A stretch of 10,683 nt of DNA from Symbiodinium natans (lineage: Eukaryota > Sar > Dinophyceae > Suessiales > Symbiodiniaceae): positions 1 through 10,683 of the forward strand of contig CAJNDS010001695.1 in the NCBI GenBank assembly GCA_905221605.1. The letters are read 5' to 3'. Shown here piece after piece: positions 6,911 through 10,683 of the stretch. Under the pieces are notes generated by a model. The model saw only the letters and a list, made by a program, of their open reading frames with translations, did no database searches and was not told where the DNA came from. The position numbers and the translations under genes are program-made. Each line of letters begins with the position of its first letter. Position 1 is the first letter of the stretch.

Positions 6911-7989
6911 GCTTTGGGAGCTAATTTTGAAATCCGGGAGCTAATTTTGAGCTGTCAGCAGCTAATTTTGAGCCTTGAAATTTAATTTTGAGCTTCGGGA
7001 GCTAATTTTGAGCTCCGGGAGCTAATCTTGAGCTCCGGAGCTAATTTTGAGCTCCGGGAGCTAATTTTGAGGCTAATTTTGAGCTCCGGGAGTTTTTTTT
7101 TGAGCTCTTGGAGCTAATTTTGAGCTCTGGGAGCTAATATTTGAGCTCCGGGAGCTAATTTTGAGCTGGAGCTAGTTTTGAGCTCTGGGAGCTAATTTTG
7201 AGCTCCGGTATTGAGCCCTGGGAGCTAATTTTGAGCTTTGGGAATTAACAACGAGCTCTGGGATTTAATTTTGTGCTCTGGGAGCTAATTTTGAGCTTTG
7301 GCAGCTCATTTTCAGCTCCGGGAGCTAGCTCATTTTGAGCTCCGGGAGCTAATTTTGATCTCTGGGAGCCAATTTTGGGTTTTCGGAGCTAATGTAATTT
7401 TTTGAGCTTTCGGCGCTATTTTGAGCTCCGGGAGCTAATTGAGATAATTTTTAGCTCCGGGAGCTAATTTTGAGCTTTGGAAGCTATTTTGAGCTCCGGG
7501 AGCTAATTTTGAGCTCCGGGAGCTAATTTTGAGCTGGAGCTAATTTTGAGCTCTGGGAGCTAATTTTGAGCTCCGCTTTTGAGCGCTGGGAGCTAATTTT
7601 TAGCTTTGGGAGCTAATTTTGAGCTCTGGGAGTTAATTTTGAGCTCCGGGAGCTAATTTGAATCTTGGGGAGCTTATTTTGAGCTCCGGGAGCTGGTTTT
7701 GAATTCCGGGAGCTAATTTTGAGCTCCGGGAGCTAATTTTGAATTCCGGGAGTTAATTTTGAGCTCCGGGAGCTAATTTTGAATTCCGGGAGCTAATTTT
7801 GAGCTCTGGGAGCTAATTTTGAGCTCTGGGAGCTAATTTTGAGCTTCGAGAGCTCCGGGAGCTAATTTTGAGCTCCGGGAGCTAATTTTGATCTCCGAAA
7901 TTAATTTTGAGCTCCGGGAGCTTATTTTGAGCTCCGGGAGCTAATTTTGAGCTCTGGGAGCTAATTGTTTTTCTCCGGGAGCTAAGTTT
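6911..7989. repeat. 20-bp satellite, consensus GAGCTCCGGGAGCTAATTTT
   Basis: About 50 copies of a 20-bp unit. Common variants are GAGCTCTGGGAGC and GAATTCCGGGAGC, and some units are shortened. Each unit contains AGCTC-CGG-GAGCT, a perfect 5-bp stem with a 3-base loop, then an AATTTT tract. Stops (TAA, TGA) fall in all frames, so the array is non-coding. No unique sequence is embedded. Confidence 0.95.
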
Positions 7990-8046
7990 GCTGACCAGCC
8001 GAGTTTAAGTAAATTAAACTGCTTTTGGCAAGCCGAATATTCAATC
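7990..8046. mobile_element. Small dispersed element, copy B
   Basis: Begins GCTGACCAGCCGAG, then TTTAAGTAAATTAAACTG, CTTTTGGCAAGCCGAATATT and CAAT. It lies immediately after the 20-bp satellite and is closely similar to copy C 128 bp downstream. The right arm seen in copy A is missing or diverged. Confidence 0.45.
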
Positions 8047-8117
8047 CACATCAATTCACTTCAATTCAAAACTCCCGCAGACCCTTAGACACCCCCCAGA
8101 TCCCTCCCAGATCCCCA

Positions 8118-8186
8118 CAGCTGACAAGCCGAGTTGAAGTAAATTAGTGTGAATCGCTTTTGGCAAGCCGAATATTCAATTCATTC
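8118..8186. mobile_element. Small dispersed element, copy C
   Basis: CAGCTGACAAGCCGAG, GAAGTAAATTAG and CTTTTGGCAAGCCGAATATT match copy B apart from an 8-10 base length change in the middle. Copies B and C share one orientation with the left half of copy A. Confidence 0.45.
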
Positions 8187-8189
8187 AAC

Positions 8190-9320
8190 CCCCACAAAAG
8201 GCACCAAGAAACCCCAAAGCCCAGGAGGCGGCGGGAGCCCCCAAATAGGCACTGGAGGCACTGGGAGGCACAAAAATAAGGTCCCAAAATATGTCCCGGG
8301 AGGCGCCAGTTCAGGCTCCAGGAGTTCCCAAAATAGGAATGGAAGCCCCCAAAATAAGCCTCGGGAGGCCCCAAAATAGGCCCCGGAAGACCTTAAACCA
8401 TGCACCGAAAGGCCCTAAAATACACCCAGGCCTCAAAATAGGCACCGGGAGGCCGCAAAATGGCCCAAAAGGCCAAATTAGGCCCTGGGAGACCTCCGAA
8501 AAAAAGCCCCCGAAAAACCCGAAAAGGCTGGCAGCCCCAAATCAATCCCCGACAGACGCCAAATTAGGCCGGTCCCAGTTTAGGCCAAATCAAGCAACCC
8601 AAAATAAATTTTTCCAAATTAAGCCCCGAAAGGCCCAAATTAAGCCTCGAGATCCGAATTACGTCCCACAAAAACCCAAATTAAGCCCCGCAAAATCCCA
8701 AATTAAGCCCTGCAAAGGCCAAGTTAGGGCCTGGCCTCAAGTCTGGCCTTCAAATTAAGCCACCGGGAAGCCAAGAAAAACCCAAGTTGAGGGAAAGCCG
8801 AAATCAGGTCCGGGAGGACCCGAATCAAATTGCGAGAGGGCACCCCCCGCAAAATTAGGCCCCGAACTAGCCCTGCAGGGCCCCAAATTAGGCCCACCCA
8901 GGCCCCACATTAAGCAAGCCCCAAAGTAAGCCTAGCTCCAAACTCAGCATAGGAGGCCCCAAATCAGGCTTCAAATTGCCGCAAAATTGAACCCAAAATT
9001 AAGCCCCAAAGCAGGCCGGGAGTCTGGGAAGCTTCAAAATAAGTTCCAAATGCGGCGCCAGGAGGCCGCGCGTTAGGATGCAAATGCAGCTCGTGAAACC
9101 CAAATTGCGGATGCAAGCGGCATCTGCGTCCAAAAGCACCAAACCCCAAATTTAAGCTGCAAATTAAGTCTCGGAGACTCCAAAGCCCCGAAACCCCAGG
9201 AAGCCCAAATGGCTCTGGGCAGAAGCCCCCAAGAAAGTCCGAGAATCCCGTAGGTCCCAGAAAGCACAGAAATGCCCAACAAAAGTTCGGACCACCCCAC
9301 CGCCCCCCCAAACAAAAGCA
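8190..9320. repeat. Degenerate ~20-23-bp array, AAATTAGGCCCCGGGAGGCC type
   Basis: Many diverged units, such as CCAAATTAAGCCCCGAAAGG, AAAATAGGCACCGGGAGGCC and CCAAATTAGGCCCACCCAGG. Unit lengths run from about 18 to 24 bp. The left part favours AAAATAGGCCCC and the middle AAATTAAGCCCC; the right end (about 9000-9320) is nearly beyond recognition. A plus-strand frame at 8291-8758 repeats PKIGxGRPQN-like residues and is a product of the array, so no gene is called. The consensus resembles the reverse complement of the 20-bp satellite. Confidence 0.85.
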
Positions 9321-9352
9321 CAACAATTGGATCCAAAGTCTCAATATATTGA

Positions 9353-9397
9353 CCCAAAACGCTTGGGAGGCCACGTGCTCAATTTACTGAAACCTCT
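9353..9397. mobile_element. Small dispersed element, right-hand piece (copy D)
   Basis: CCCAAAACGC, TTGGGAGGCC and CTCAATTTACTGAAACCT line up with positions 6710-6753 of copy A. Only the right half is present. Confidence 0.45.
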
Positions 9398-9535
9398 AAG
9401 GCCTTCACTTTTGCGTTGTCCCATGAAAGACTCGGGCCCCCCAAACAGCAAAGCCAAACCCCCCCAAATCTACTTATTCGTGCTTGAATTTCGGGGGTAC
9501 CAGGGGGTGTCCCCCTGGCGCGGTCCAGCAAGGGC
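9398..9535. other. Non-repetitive spacer ending in GC-rich hairpins
   Basis: No gene is seen. CCAGGGGG-TGT-CCCCCTGG (9500-9518) is a perfect 8-bp stem with a 3-base loop. CCAGCAA-GGGCGA-TTGCTGG (9525-9544) is a perfect 7-bp stem that overlaps the start of the 308-bp satellite. Confidence 0.7.
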
Positions 9536-9578
9536 GATTGCTGGCGGGGTCCAGGGCGAGGAGTCCTGGCGGGGGGCT

Positions 9579-9597
9579 CGGGGGGCAGCGCCCCCCG
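9579..9597. repeat. GC-rich hairpin of the 308-bp unit
   Basis: CGGGGGGC-AGC-GCCCCCCG is a perfect 8-bp stem with a 3-base loop. It recurs at 9887-9905, 10194-10212 and 10502-10520. In the third copy the loop is CGC in place of AGC while the stem is unchanged. Confidence 0.9.
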
Positions 9598-9666
9598 GAA
9601 ACGGTGGCGTCGATTTGTATTTTCTTGGTGACCCCCTTCCAAAACTAAAACATAGTTCCAAAAAAC

Positions 9667-9718
9667 AAAACTTTCGGTCAAAACTTTCGGTCAAAACTTT
9701 CGGTCAAAACTTATTGGG
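9667..9718. repeat. 13-bp sub-repeat inside the 308-bp unit
   Basis: AAAACTTTCGGTC occurs three times (9667, 9680, 9693), followed by the diverged fourth member AAAACTTATTGGG (9706-9718). The same 3+1 arrangement is kept in all later units, so the sub-repeat predates amplification of the 308-bp unit. Confidence 0.93.
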
Positions 9719-9725
9719 ACCTGAA

Positions 9726-9742
9726 CCCTATACAATTTCTAT
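9726..9742. repeat. CCCTATACAATTTCTAT box, first of two in each 308-bp unit
   Basis: Identical to the box joined to the telomere tracts at 5855 and 6547. The equivalent positions in later units are 10034, 10341 (CAC for CCC) and 10649. The second box of each unit is at 9820, 10127 and 10435, 93-94 bp after the first. Confidence 0.9.
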
Positions 9743-10683
9743 TAAGGCAAGTTCCAAAAAAGAAACTCAGGTGACCAGAGCAGTGGCCATTTTAAAGGGG
9801 TTTTTTTCCGACCCCCGAACCCTATACAATTTCTATATACCTGGATTGCTGGCGGGGTCCAGGGCGAGTAGTCCTGGCGGGGGGCTCGGGGGGCAGCGCC
9901 CCCCGGAAACGGTGGCGTCGATTTGTATTTTCTTGGTGACCCCCTTCCAAAACTAAAACATAGTTCCAAAAAACAAAACTTTCGGTCAAAACTTTCGGTC
10001 AAAACTTTCGGTCAAAACTTATTGGGACCTGAACCCTATACAATTTCTATTAAGGCAAGTTCCAAAAAGAAACCCAGGTGACCAGAGCAGTGGCCATTTT
10101 AAAGGGGTTTTTTTCCGACCCCCGAACCCTATACAATTTCTATATACCTGGATTGCTGGCGGGGTCCAGGGCGAGGAGTCCTGGCGGGGGGCTCGGGGGG
10201 CCGCGCCCCCCGGAAACGGTGGCGTCGATTTGTATTTTCTTGGTGACCCCCTTCCAAAACTAAAACATAGTTCCAAAAAACAAAACTTTCGGTCAAAACT
10301 TTCGGTCAAAACTTTCGGTCAAAACTTATTGGGACCTGAACACTATACAATTTCTATTAAGGCAAGTTCCAAAAAAGAAACCCAGGTGACCAGAGCAGTG
10401 GCCATTTTAAAGGGGTTTTTTTCCGACCCCCGAACCCTATACAATTTCTATATACCTGGATTGCTGGCGGGGTCCAGGGCGAGGAGTACTGGCGGGGGGC
10501 TCGGGGGGCAGCGCCCCCCGGAAACGGTGGCGTCGATTTGTATTTTCTTGGTGACCCCCTTCCAAAACTAAAACATAGTTCCAAAAACCAAAACTTTCGG
10601 TCAAAACTTTCGGTCAAAACTTTCGGTCAAAACTTATTGGGACCTGAACCCTATACAATTTCTATTAAGGCAAGTTCCAAAAA

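Larger units (their letters stand above)
9536..10683. repeat. 308-bp satellite, about 3.7 copies, continuing past the window
   Basis: Units start GATTGCTGGCGGGGTCCAGG at 9536, 9844, 10151 and 10459 (spacings 308, 307, 308). Copies differ at only a few positions. Each complete unit holds, in order: a CCAGG...CCTGG pair, a CGGGGGGC/GCCCCCCG hairpin, GGTGGCGTCGATTTGTATTT, three copies of AAAACTTTCGGTC plus AAAACTTATTGGG, a CCCTATACAATTTCTAT box, a linker with GTGACCAGAGCAGTGGCC, a GGGG plus T7 run, and a second box. The partial fourth copy breaks off just after its first box. Frames of 60-113 codons open on both strands, but 308 is not a multiple of three and the copies are too alike to show selection. 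No protein is called. Confidence 0.96.

Noticed and set aside
8291-8758. Plus-strand frame of 155 codons rich in PKIGxGRPQN-like repeats
   Set aside because: It follows a degenerate 20-23-bp array with low stop frequency, and no domain or conserved start was seen.
9742-10617. Repeated minus-strand frames beginning TESFDRKF and plus-strand frames with LYNFYIPGLLAGSR
   Set aside because: The units are nearly identical DNA copies, so similar frames are expected. The 308-bp spacing is not a multiple of three and both strands are open equally.

Overview
This window looks like nuclear, eukaryotic, non-genic DNA. It is almost entirely tandem repeats, with two broken protein-coding pieces embedded in one of them. 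Two perfect (AAACCCT)n tracts give the plant/algal/alveolate telomere type (TTTAGGG on the other strand). No bacterial operon, rRNA, tRNA or intact gene was seen. Many unrelated GC-rich and AT-rich minisatellites, TTTAGGG telomere repeats and Helitron-type transposase debris fit a repeat-bloated protist. My best guess is a dinoflagellate such as a symbiodiniacean or relative. This is inference; no marker gene settles it.

Layout, left to right. (1) 1-95: flank with a dispersed AGGTTTAAGTAAATTGA motif. (2) About 96-2952: a ~65-bp minisatellite with a ~842-bp higher-order duplication. (3) 2953-3599: a fragment of a Helitron helicase-like N-terminal domain. (4) 3644-4017: more, decayed minisatellite. 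(5) 4018-4428: the C-terminal half of a Josephin (ataxin-3-type) deubiquitinase domain. (6) 4429-5310: unassigned sequence turning AT-rich. (7) 5311-5680: a ~60-bp AT-rich repeat. (8) 5681-6660: two head-to-tail copies of a subtelomere-like cassette, each ordered C-rich tract, AAAACCCCCC repeats, CCCTATACAATTTCTAT box, telomere tract, inverted copy of the box. (9) 6680-6910: a small dispersed element and a C-rich tract. (10) 6911-7989: a 20-bp hairpin-forming satellite. (11) 7990-8186: two copies of the dispersed element. (12) 8190-9320: a ~20-23-bp degenerate array that resembles satellite (10) on the opposite strand. (13) 9353-9535: another dispersed-element piece and GC-rich hairpins. (14) 9536-10683: about 3.7 copies of a 308-bp satellite running off the window.

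There is no gene network here. The interest is structural. A 17-bp box, CCCTATACAATTTCTAT, links the telomere cassettes to the distant 308-bp satellite. In both cassettes the telomere tract sits between inverted copies of that box's 12-bp core. Both gene fragments join the minisatellite at nearly the same phase of its unit. Most long open frames in the window are by-products of repeats whose length or composition avoids stop codons, and they are not annotated as genes.
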